A stretch of 38,048 bases of DNA from Bacillota bacterium (GTDB lineage: Bacteria > Bacillota > Clostridia > Christensenellales > Aristaeellaceae), in the NCBI GenBank assembly GCA_023459275.1, contig JAEWVC010000066.1, forward strand, positions 1-38,048. The letters are read 5' to 3'. The translations under genes and the position numbers were made by a program. The notes below the pieces were generated by a model, which did no database searches, was not told the DNA's origin, and worked only from the letters and a program-made list of their open reading frames with translations. Below, in pieces: positions 31,501 through 38,048 of this stretch. How positions within the stretch are numbered: position 1 is the stretch's first letter; every line of letters begins with the position of its first letter.

Positions 31501-31770
31501 ACAAAGCGGAGATCGTGCGGTAAGGAAGGGAAGCCCTTTTTTTCCCTGCAGCCCCCCCTTTTGAAGGGATTGGGGCTCCGTTCTGTGGGAGCGGCCAGGG
31601 CTGCCCTGAAATTTACCCTGGTGCAGGGAGATGAATTCCGCCCCCGCGTGGGCGGCCAGGGCTTTCCGGTCGCCCTGGACCTTCGGGGGCATCCCCCTCC
31701 TAGATGAAGAATGCCTAAATGCCACCGTTTTGGGAGGTCAGCCGCCGTTTTTGGAGGCCTCCCGCCGCTC
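31501..31770. other. Gene-free stretch between phnD and phnC
   Basis: No supported gene. Several G/C stems are seen, for example GGGGG-CAT-CCCCC near 31684-31696 and CCAGGGC/GCCCTGG just before it. Short GGAGG-type repeats (TTTTGGGAGG, TTTTTGGAGG, about 31729-31758) resemble those in the tract at 3442-3800. It may be degraded repeat material. Confidence 0.35.
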
Positions 31771-31799
31771 TTGTCATTCAGACACATCAATGTTATAGT
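31771..31799 (+). promoter_or_regulatory. Second promoter of the phn locus, before phnC
   Basis: TTGTCA (31771-31776) and TATAGT (31794-31799) with a 17-base spacer. It would allow phnC-phnE-phnE-phosphoesterase to be transcribed without phnD. Confidence 0.65.
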
Positions 31800-31836
31800 A
31801 GACAATGGAATCTATACAGAATGAAGAGGCGCGCCT

Positions 31837-32667
31837 ATGATCGAGTTTGTCCATGCCGGGAAGACCTACCCCAATGGCGTAAAGGGGCTCAAGGACATCA
31901 GCCTGACCATTGAGCAGGGCGAGTTTGTGGCCATCATTGGTTTGTCCGGCGCGGGCAAGTCCACGCTGATCCGCACCATCAACCGGATGATCGACGTGAC
32001 GGCGGGCCAGGTACTGGTGGACGGCGTGGACGTGATGACCCTGAAAGGAAAGGCGCTTCGCAGATTCCGCCGCCATATCGGCATGATCTTCCAGTCCTTT
32101 AACCTGGTGAGCCGCGCCACAGTGATCAAGAACGTGCTCACCTCCATGGTGCCGGATATGGATTTTTTTAGCGTGCTCCTGGGCATCTTTACGAAAAAAC
32201 AGGAAATGGCGGCCTTGGCTGCCCTGGATAAGGTAGGGATTCTGGACAAGGCCTACACCAGGTGCGACCAGCTTTCCGGCGGCCAGCAGCAGCGGGTGGC
32301 GCTGGCCAGGACGCTGAACCAGAATCCTTCCATTATATTGGCGGACGAGCCTGTGGCTGCGTTGGACCCGGTGACTGCCAACCAGGTAATGAGTGACTTC
32401 AAGCGCATCAACAAGGAAATGAATATCTCCATCCTGATCAACATCCACCATGTGGACCTGGCGCTGGATTTTGCAGACCGGGTGATCGGCATCCGTGCCG
32501 GGGAAATCGTATTCGACGGGCCGGTGGAGGACGTGTCCCAGGAGGTGCTGGATGCCATTTACAACGGTGCGCCGGTGCCTACGGCAGCGGAGGAATTGAG
32601 CGCCAAGGAAGCCGCTCTTCTGGCCGCTGCCAGGGAGAATGCCGCCGGAAAGGGGGCGCAGGCCTGA
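31837..32667 (+). CDS. phnC: PhnC-type ABC transporter ATPase
   Basis: The protein has 276 residues and energises uptake through the two membrane subunits encoded downstream. All ABC motifs are intact: Walker A GLSGAGKST (35-43), Q-loop Gln86, signature LSGGQQQR (146-153), Walker B IILADEP (166-172) and H-loop His204/205 in NIHHVDLA. The sequence DVMTLKGKALRRFRRHIGMIFQSFNLVSR and the PVAALDP segment are typical of the phosphonate subfamily. About 30 C-terminal residues are Ala/Glu-rich and exceed the usual end. The stop TGA shares one base with the next ATG, so translation is coupled to the first permease. Confidence 0.94.
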   Translation: MIEFVHAGKTYPNGVKGLKDISLTIEQGEFVAIIGLSGAGKSTLIRTINRMIDVTAGQVLVDGVDVMTLKGKALRRFRRHIGMIFQSFNLVSRATVIKNVLTSMVPDMDFFSVLLGIFTKKQEMAALAALDKVGILDKAYTRCDQLSGGQQQRVALARTLNQNPSIILADEPVAALDPVTANQVMSDFKRINKEMNISILINIHHVDLALDFADRVIGIRAGEIVFDGPVEDVSQEVLDAIYNGAPVPTAAEELSAKEAALLAAARENAAGKGAQA

Positions 32668-33518
32668 TGGCAAGGGCGAAAAAGCCAAAGGCCGCAAAGC
32701 CGCTCCTGTTTGACCGCCTTTTTCCCCCGCGCAAAATGACGGTAGGGGAACACAGCGTCATGAAGCCCCGCTCCCGGGCGTGGCTGATCGCACTGGTGCT
32801 GGTGGCGGCGGTTGTTGGCTCCGTTGAGATCACCGGCTTTGATATATCCATCATTGTGCGGCGCGGACACCAGTTTACGGTGATTCTGAAGAAGATATTC
32901 AATCCGGACTGGAATTACTTTGCCAAGGTGGTAAGGCCGCTGATGGATACCATCAAGATGTCCGTGATGGGCTCCGTTATCGGTTCCACGCTGGCGCTGC
33001 CCTTTGCGGTGCTGGCCTCCGCCAATATCAGCCGCAGCGGCGCCATGGTGGCTTTTTTGCGGGTGCTGCTGAATATCGTACGCACGCTGCCTACGCTGGT
33101 CATTGCCTCCATCTGCGCGCTGATCTTCGGGTTGGGCACGTTTGCGGGCACGGTGGCCATTACCATCTTCACCTTCGGCATCGTGTCGAAGATGCTCTAT
33201 GAAAGCATTGAGACCATCGACATGGGGGCTTTCGAGGCGTTGGAGGCGATGGGAGCCTCCAAGTTTGAGGCTTTCTGGAGCGCCTGTATGCCGCAAATCC
33301 TGCCCACATATCTATCCCATTGCCTGTATTCCTTTGAGATCAACGTGCGTGCCGCCTCCATCCTGGGCTATGTGGGCGCCGGCGGCCTGGGCATCCTCAT
33401 CAACGAGCGCATCGGCTGGCGTGATTACGAGGGCCTGGGCATGGTGCTTATCGCGCTGTTCGTGGTGGTGCTTGCCATTGAGAACACCAGCCAGTATTTC
33501 CGCAGGAAGCTCAGCTAG
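32667..33518 (+). CDS. phnE: PhnE-type ABC transporter permease (first)
   Basis: The protein has 283 residues. A basic N-terminal tail (MARAKKPKAAK) leads to a first membrane helix near 38-55 and a further four to five helices between about 95 and 275. The coupling loop for the ATPase is EALEAMGASKFEAFWSACMPQILP (EAA motif), and GYVGAGGLGILI is conserved in this permease family. The gene overlaps phnC by one base. It pairs with the second permease to form a heterodimeric channel, a common arrangement in Bacillota PhnCDE systems. Confidence 0.92.
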   Translation: MARAKKPKAAKPLLFDRLFPPRKMTVGEHSVMKPRSRAWLIALVLVAAVVGSVEITGFDISIIVRRGHQFTVILKKIFNPDWNYFAKVVRPLMDTIKMSVMGSVIGSTLALPFAVLASANISRSGAMVAFLRVLLNIVRTLPTLVIASICALIFGLGTFAGTVAITIFTFGIVSKMLYESIETIDMGAFEALEAMGASKFEAFWSACMPQILPTYLSHCLYSFEINVRAASILGYVGAGGLGILINERIGWRDYEGLGMVLIALFVVVLAIENTSQYFRRKLS

Positions 33519-33530
33519 GAGGCCGCGCAC

Positions 33531-34349
33531 ATGCAGAAAGTAATCAACCCCATCGAGCAGATGTATGATACCCGGCCCCGGCGCTGGTGGCTGTATACCC
33601 TGATTTTACTGATCGTCGCGGTCCTTTTGGGTTGGTCGGGCGGCGCCATTGAGTTTAAGGGCCTGGCGTCCAAGGGCAGCGAGGTGGCCTACGGCATCGT
33701 CCACGGGATCACGCATCCGGACACGACCCTTCTGTTCAACGCCACGAAGGAAGGCGTGCCCTACATGCTGTTTGAAACCGTCGCCATTGCCATCCTGGGC
33801 ACGCTTATCGGCGGGATGCTGGCGGTGCCCTTCAGCTTCCTGGCCAGCGAGAACATCGTGCCCAAGTGGTTCGCCTTTTTTTCCCGGGCGTTTATCCTGC
33901 TCATCCGCACCATTCCCAGCCTGGTCTGGGCGCTGGTGTGGATCCGCGTCACAGGCCCCGGGGCCTTTTGCGGCGTGGTGACGCAAAGCATCTGCTCCAT
34001 CGGGATGATCAGCAAGATGTACATCAACGCCATCGAGGACCTGGATATCCGCATCCTGGAGAGCATGGACGCCGCCGGCTGCACCAGGTTTCAAAAGATA
34101 CGCTACGGCATCCTGCCGCAGCTCTACGCCAATTTCGTTTCCACGCTGATCTACCGCTTCGATATCAACATCAAGGACGCCACCACCCTGGGCATTGTTG
34201 GCGCGGGCGGCATCGGCGCGGCGCTGATCCAGTGCATCAACAGCCGGCGCTGGAGCATGGTGGGGGCGTTTTTGTGCGGCATGATTATTTTGATGCTGGT
34301 GATTGAGCTGTTCTCCACCAGGATCCGCAAAAAGCTGGCGAGGGGCTGA
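33531..34349 (+). CDS. phnE: PhnE-type ABC transporter permease (second)
   Basis: The protein has 272 residues and is paralogous to the preceding permease. A first helix lies near 20-37 and others between about 80 and 262. The coupling loop is ESMDAAGCTRFQKIRYGILPQL and the conserved GIVGAGGIGAAL follows. A GGAGG site overlaps the end of the first permease gene 12 bases upstream. The phosphoesterase gene starts two bases after its stop, so the four genes are one translational unit. Confidence 0.92.
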   Translation: MQKVINPIEQMYDTRPRRWWLYTLILLIVAVLLGWSGGAIEFKGLASKGSEVAYGIVHGITHPDTTLLFNATKEGVPYMLFETVAIAILGTLIGGMLAVPFSFLASENIVPKWFAFFSRAFILLIRTIPSLVWALVWIRVTGPGAFCGVVTQSICSIGMISKMYINAIEDLDIRILESMDAAGCTRFQKIRYGILPQLYANFVSTLIYRFDINIKDATTLGIVGAGGIGAALIQCINSRRWSMVGAFLCGMIILMLVIELFSTRIRKKLARG

Positions 34350-34351
34350 AT

Positions 34352-35869
34352 ATGGCGCCGAAGCTGACCATCTATTACACATCGGACATGCACGGGTTCC
34401 TGTACCCCACCACCCATGGGGATCATGTCCTGCGGCCCATGGGGCTGCTGGGGATGGTCCCGCAATTCCACAAGGACGGGAACACCCTGATCCTGGACTG
34501 CGGGGATACCATCCAGGGGTCGCCGCTGACCTACTATTGCCACAGCCGGGGCCTGCCCTGCCCCATGATCCCGGCTATGAACGCGGCAGGGTATGATGAT
34601 GTGACGCTGGGGAACCATGATTTCAATTTCGGATATGATGCCCTGTACGCCTATTTGACCGCCCTCCGCGCCCGGTGCGTGTGCGCCAACGTGAAGGACA
34701 GGGCTGGGCGGCTGCCCATTGTGCCCTATACCGTGCATACGCTGGAGAACGGGCTGCGGGTGGGCATTACCGGTGCCGTTACAAACTGGGTAAACAGGTG
34801 GGAGCAGCCGGATACCCTGGCCCATTTTGAGATCGGCGATCCTTTCGCGGCGCTGCAAAGCGCGCTGGCGGCGCTCCGGGAACAGGCGGATTTTACCGTG
34901 TGCCTTTACCATGGCGGCATAGAAAAGGACCTGCAAACGGGCCGTCTTTTATCCGGCACGGATGAAAACATCGCCTGCCGAATCGCGGAGGAGCTGGATT
35001 TTGACCTGCTGCTTACCGGCCATCAGCATATTCCACTGGCCAACATCACCTATTGCGGGACCCACCTGGTCCAAACGCCCGCCAGCGCCACGCATTTCGC
35101 GAAAATCGAGGGGTGGGAGGACGGGAGCATCACATCACGGCTTATGCCATCCGACCCTTCCCAAATGCCGCCCGTGGCCGGGGAGATGATGCCGCTGAAA
35201 AGAGAGCTGGATGCCTGGCTGGACAGGCCCATCGGCAGGCTGAACATGGCGCTTGCGCCCGGAGACAAGCTGCAGATGGCCCTTTACGGCGCGCCTATCG
35301 CGAATTTTTTCAACCAGGTGCAATTGGCAGCCTCCGGGGCGGATATCTCCGTGACCAGCTTGCCCAACGACATGCGCGGCTTTGAAAAAAGTGTGACTGT
35401 GCGGGATGTGGTGGCCACCTATGTCTACGCCAACACGCTGGTGGTGCTCAGGGTGACGGGAAGGGTGCTTAAGCAGGCGCTGGAGCGGTGCGCGGCCTAT
35501 TTTGATGTGTCCCCGGAGGGGGAGGTGTCCATTGCCGAGGATTTTTTGAAGCCCAAGGTGGCCCATTACAACTTTGACTTTTTTCTGGGGATCGAATATA
35601 CTTTCGACCTGAACAAGCCCGTTGGGCAGCGGGTGGCCCGCACCGCGCGGAACGGGGTGCCGGTGGCGGATGGCCAGCTTTTTACCCTGTGCATGAACAA
35701 TTACCGGGCTACAGGCACGGGGGGGTACGAGGCCTACCTTACCTGCCCAAGGCTCCGGGAAATCAACCGGGAGGTCAGCGAACTGATCCTTGACTACCTG
35801 GCGGAGCATGGGGATGTGACGGTGGACGCAGCCTCGCCCCTGACGGTGATTTTCCCCGAAAAAGCATAA
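34352..35869 (+). CDS. Cytosolic bifunctional metallophosphoesterase / 5'-nucleotidase-family protein
   Basis: The protein has 505 residues with no signal peptide, unlike secreted UshA/YfkN enzymes. The N-terminal metallophosphatase domain (1-255) has the two-metal site: SDMHG (Asp12, His14), CGDTIQG (Asp52), GNHD (Asn88, His89), His187 in LYHGG and GHQH (His224, His226). The C-terminal 5'-nucleotidase domain (about 285-470) includes PNDMRGFEKSVTVRDVV, YANTLVVLRVTGRVLKQALE and NNYRATGTGGY, which supplies the base-stacking loop. Such enzymes release phosphate from nucleotides, cyclic nucleotides or sugar nucleotides. It follows the permease by two bases, so it probably processes the imported compound inside the cell. 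The exact substrate is unknown. Confidence 0.9.
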   Translation: MAPKLTIYYTSDMHGFLYPTTHGDHVLRPMGLLGMVPQFHKDGNTLILDCGDTIQGSPLTYYCHSRGLPCPMIPAMNAAGYDDVTLGNHDFNFGYDALYAYLTALRARCVCANVKDRAGRLPIVPYTVHTLENGLRVGITGAVTNWVNRWEQPDTLAHFEIGDPFAALQSALAALREQADFTVCLYHGGIEKDLQTGRLLSGTDENIACRIAEELDFDLLLTGHQHIPLANITYCGTHLVQTPASATHFAKIEGWEDGSITSRLMPSDPSQMPPVAGEMMPLKRELDAWLDRPIGRLNMALAPGDKLQMALYGAPIANFFNQVQLAASGADISVTSLPNDMRGFEKSVTVRDVVATYVYANTLVVLRVTGRVLKQALERCAAYFDVSPEGEVSIAEDFLKPKVAHYNFDFFLGIEYTFDLNKPVGQRVARTARNGVPVADGQLFTLCMNNYRATGTGGYEAYLTCPRLREINREVSELILDYLAEHGDVTVDAASPLTVIFPEKA

Positions 35870-35974
35870 CAATTTTTTCATCCGGCGAAATTCGATTTTG
35901 TGCAATCAAATCCCGAAAAACGGGGTATATATTACATGCCGGCTTTGTCCGGCGTAAGATTGGGAGGATGCAGG

Positions 35975-37183
35975 GTGTACAGCGTAAGGGAAATCGCGCC
36001 TAAGCTATATTGGGTGGGCGGCAGTGACAGGCGGCTGGCATTGTTTGAGAACATGTTCCCGCTGCCAAACGGCGTGGCGTACAATTCGTATCTGCTGATG
36101 GATGAAAAGACGGCGCTTATTGACACGGTAGATGCCTCCATCAGTGCGCTGTATCTGGAAAATGTGACCCATGTGCTCAATGGACGGGACCTTGACTATC
36201 TGGTGATCAACCACATGGAACCCGACCATTGCGCCAACATTGAGGAGATTGCCAGGCGTTATCCCAACATGCAGGTGATCGGCAATAAAAAGACGTTCCA
36301 GCTTTTCGAGCAGTTCTACAGCCTGGACCTTTCCGGGCGGATGCTCACGGTGGCGGACGGCGAGGAACTGAGCCTGGGGGAAAGCGTGCTCAGGTTCTGT
36401 TATACCCCCATGGTCCACTGGCCGGAAGTGATGTTCACCTATGAAGTCAAGCGGGGCGCGCTGTTTTCCGCCGATGCCTTCGGTACCTTCGGGGCGCATG
36501 CCGGCAACCTGTTCGCCGACGAATCGGATTTCGCCACCCTTTATATGGACGAAGCCCGGCGCTACTACACCAACATCGTGGGCAAATACGGCCCTCAGGT
36601 GCAAGCCGCCCTCAAGCGGTTCAAGGACGCGCAGGTCAACATGATCTGCCCGCTGCACGGGCCCATCTGGCGCAAGGATCTTGATGTGATCTTGAACAAA
36701 TACGACCTGTGGAGCCGCTATGAGCCGGAGCAAAAGGGCGTGCTGCTCTTTTACGCCTCCATGTACGGCAACACGGAAAACGCCGTCAGCGCCTTGGCCA
36801 ACAAGCTGGGACAGCTTGGCGTCCGGGATATGCGGATGTACGACGTATCAAAGACCCACCCGAGCTACATCATCGCCGACGCGTTCAGGTACAGCCACAT
36901 GGTAGCCGCATCGCCCACGTACAACCTGCATCTTTACATGCCCATGGAGATGCTGCTTAGGGACATGGCCGCCCTGGGCCTTCGCGGCCGTAAGGTGGCC
37001 CTGATGGGCAACCATTCCTGGGCCAGCGCGGCCCTCAAGTCCATGCAGGAGATATTCGCCGGCATGAAGGACATGGAGACCATCGGCACGCCCATGGATA
37101 TCCGTTCCACTTTGAAACCTTCGCGGGAGGAGGAACTTGATAAGATGGCGGAAGCCATCGCGTCTTCCGTCCTGCGGGGGTGA
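35975..37183 (+). CDS. Flavodiiron protein (class A; O2/NO reductase)
   Basis: The protein has 402 residues from GTG 35975, preceded by GGGAGG; this start matches family N-termini (MYSVREIAPKLYWVGG) and excludes a poorly conserved upstream extension from 35900. Residues 1-250 form a beta-lactamase-like domain with diiron ligands His80, Glu82, Asp84 and His85 (HMEPDH), His148 (MVHWPE), Asp167 and His228 (CPLHGPIW). Residues about 255-395 form a flavodoxin domain with the FMN loop YASMYGNTE. These enzymes reduce O2 to water or NO to N2O in anaerobes, fed by rubredoxin or a similar donor, not seen here. It lies 30 bases before the SOD gene and is likely co-transcribed. Confidence 0.94.
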   Translation: MYSVREIAPKLYWVGGSDRRLALFENMFPLPNGVAYNSYLLMDEKTALIDTVDASISALYLENVTHVLNGRDLDYLVINHMEPDHCANIEEIARRYPNMQVIGNKKTFQLFEQFYSLDLSGRMLTVADGEELSLGESVLRFCYTPMVHWPEVMFTYEVKRGALFSADAFGTFGAHAGNLFADESDFATLYMDEARRYYTNIVGKYGPQVQAALKRFKDAQVNMICPLHGPIWRKDLDVILNKYDLWSRYEPEQKGVLLFYASMYGNTENAVSALANKLGQLGVRDMRMYDVSKTHPSYIIADAFRYSHMVAASPTYNLHLYMPMEMLLRDMAALGLRGRKVALMGNHSWASAALKSMQEIFAGMKDMETIGTPMDIRSTLKPSREEELDKMAEAIASSVLRG

Positions 37184-37213
37184 GATTTCACCACGACGCA
37201 AGGAGGAAAATAT

Positions 37214-37837
37214 ATGTTTACGCAAACCGGACTGAAATACGCTTTCAACGCCCTGGAGCCCCATATTGACGAGGCCACCATGGTGACCCACTATACCAAA
37301 CACCACGCCGCCTACACCAAGAACCTGAATGACGCTGTGGAAAAGGCGCCGGAAGTTGCCGGCAAGTCCATCGAAGAGCTTTTGAAGAACCTTTCCCAGG
37401 TGAAGGATCCGGCGGTGCGCCAGGCCATCCGCAACAACGGCGGCGGCTACTATAACCACAACCTGTACTTTGGTATCCTGTCGCCCAATGGCGGCGGGGA
37501 GCCGGAGGGAGCGCTGAAGGAGGCAATCCTACGCGATTTCGGCGGGGTGGATTCCCTGCGTGAGAAGCTGACGGCGGCGGCCATGGGCCGGTTTGGCTCA
37601 GGCTGGGCCTGGCTGACGGTGGACGAAGCCGGAAAGCTTGCCGTATCCTCCACCCCCAACCAGGATAACCCCTTCATGGAGGAGGGCGGCAAAATACCCA
37701 TCCTGGGCATTGACGTATGGGAGCACGCCTATTACCTGAAGTACAGGAACCTGCGGGGCGACTATGTGAAAGCCTTCTTCCAGGTGCTGGACTGGGGTGA
37801 GGTGGCAAAGCATTTTGCCGCCGGCCGGGGGAAATAA
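37214..37837 (+). CDS. sodA: Superoxide dismutase, Fe/Mn family, manganese-type signature
   Basis: The protein has 207 residues and no signal peptide. The metal ligands are His26 (VTHYTKHH), His82 (YYNHNLYF), Asp167 and His171 (DVWEHAYY). The second-sphere glutamine is in NQDNPF (Gln150), and a glycine stands in GGGYYNH where iron enzymes carry glutamine; this arrangement is typical of manganese enzymes. It converts superoxide to O2 and H2O2. AAGGAGG precedes the ATG. The gene follows the flavodiiron protein, forming an oxygen-defence pair, and the nearby MntP/riboswitch system would affect its Mn supply. A perfect 12-base hairpin follows the gene. Confidence 0.95.
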   Translation: MFTQTGLKYAFNALEPHIDEATMVTHYTKHHAAYTKNLNDAVEKAPEVAGKSIEELLKNLSQVKDPAVRQAIRNNGGGYYNHNLYFGILSPNGGGEPEGALKEAILRDFGGVDSLREKLTAAAMGRFGSGWAWLTVDEAGKLAVSSTPNQDNPFMEEGGKIPILGIDVWEHAYYLKYRNLRGDYVKAFFQVLDWGEVAKHFAAGRGK

Positions 37838-37861
37838 GCAACAAACAAGCAAGCGTATGCA

Positions 37862-37890
37862 GCGAAGCCCGCCAAATTGGCGGGCTTCGC
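37862..37890 (+). terminator. Hairpin after sodA
   Basis: GCGAAGCCCGCC (37862-37873) and GGCGGGCTTCGC (37879-37890) pair perfectly around AAATT. The tail (GCTGTCTATG) is not T-rich, so it could be a terminator or a 3' stabilising stem. Confidence 0.55.
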
Positions 37891-37929
37891 GCTGTCTATG
37901 TATTGAATGAAAAAGAGATTCATACTATT

Positions 37930-38048
37930 TCCAAACATTATTTCTTCGTTGCGGCGGTTCTTTTCACGCAGGGCTGTGTCGCCCTCCGCTCAGCGTAGCG
38001 CTGCTACGCTTCGCTCCGGCTCCTTACCCTGCATTGAAAATCCCTGGC
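37930..38048. repeat. Gene-free end of window with a palindromic block
   Basis: AGCGTAGC-GCT-GCTACGCT (about 37994-38012) is a perfect 8-base-arm hairpin inside a G/C-rich block that begins abruptly after an AT-rich stretch. No reading frame is convincing on either strand. It looks like the edge of another intergenic repeat element, cut by the window end. Confidence 0.4.

Noticed and set aside
30395..35869. Complete phosphonate degradation pathway
   Set aside because: Only transport and a phosphoesterase are present; no phnGHIJKLM, phnX, phnW or ptxD-type gene was found.

Overview
The window looks like a chromosomal segment of a GC-rich, spore-former-type Gram-positive anaerobe (Bacillota, Clostridia-like). 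The evidence is strong AGGAGG-type ribosome binding sites, sigma-A promoters (TTGACA-17-TATAAT type), TTG and GTG starts, a GlgC/GlgD pair, a sortase-type C-terminal anchor, a BlaI/BlaR1-type pair, an Mrp with an N-terminal cysteine cluster, and a flavodiiron protein. No rRNA, tRNA, CRISPR array or transposase was recognised. The taxonomic statement is inference.

Layout. 1-1181 (minus): an endolysin and a truncated small membrane/coiled-coil protein, resembling a phage lysis cassette. 1245-3441 (plus): a secreted SH3/glycan-binding protein, an S51 peptidase and an orphan OmpR-type DNA-binding protein. 3442-4000: a gene-free tract packed with hairpins. 4016-10746 (minus): a complete bacterial glycogen synthesis operon, glgB-glgC-glgD-glgA, with palindromic elements in most of its gaps and a 2.7-copy tandem array upstream of glgB. 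11330-12526 (minus): an ArsR metal sensor and a secreted DUF2927 protein. 12702-15478 (plus): a BlaI/BlaR1-type repressor and membrane protease whose sensor domain is not penicillin-binding. 15710-16540: Mrp/ApbC. 17004-27631 (plus): a secreted PIG-L deacetylase, a ROK regulator and a 2151-residue wall-anchored multidomain surface protein. 27949-28737: an Mn2+ (yybP-ykoY) riboswitch and mntP. 28831-29091: a probable structured RNA with two successive terminators, followed by rsgA. 30329-35869: a PhnD-C-E-E ABC transporter with a cytosolic 5'-nucleotidase-type phosphoesterase. 35975-37837: a flavodiiron protein and a manganese-type superoxide dismutase.

How the genes may work together. GlgC/GlgD make ADP-glucose, GlgA polymerises it and GlgB branches it; the synthase and branching enzyme both carry unusual disordered basic tails. 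The PIG-L protein, ROK regulator and large surface protein look like a sugar-responsive cell-surface block. MntP with its riboswitch and the Mn-type SOD link manganese balance to oxidative defence, and the flavodiiron protein removes O2 or NO. The Phn-type transporter is coupled by a two-base gap to an intracellular phosphoesterase, and no C-P bond-cleaving gene is present, so its cargo may be a phosphate ester rather than a phosphonate.

The best candidates for undescribed biology are the RNA element before rsgA, the repeated palindromic elements around the glycogen operon, the BlaR1-like receptor with a PepSY-like ectodomain, and the tailed glycogen enzymes.
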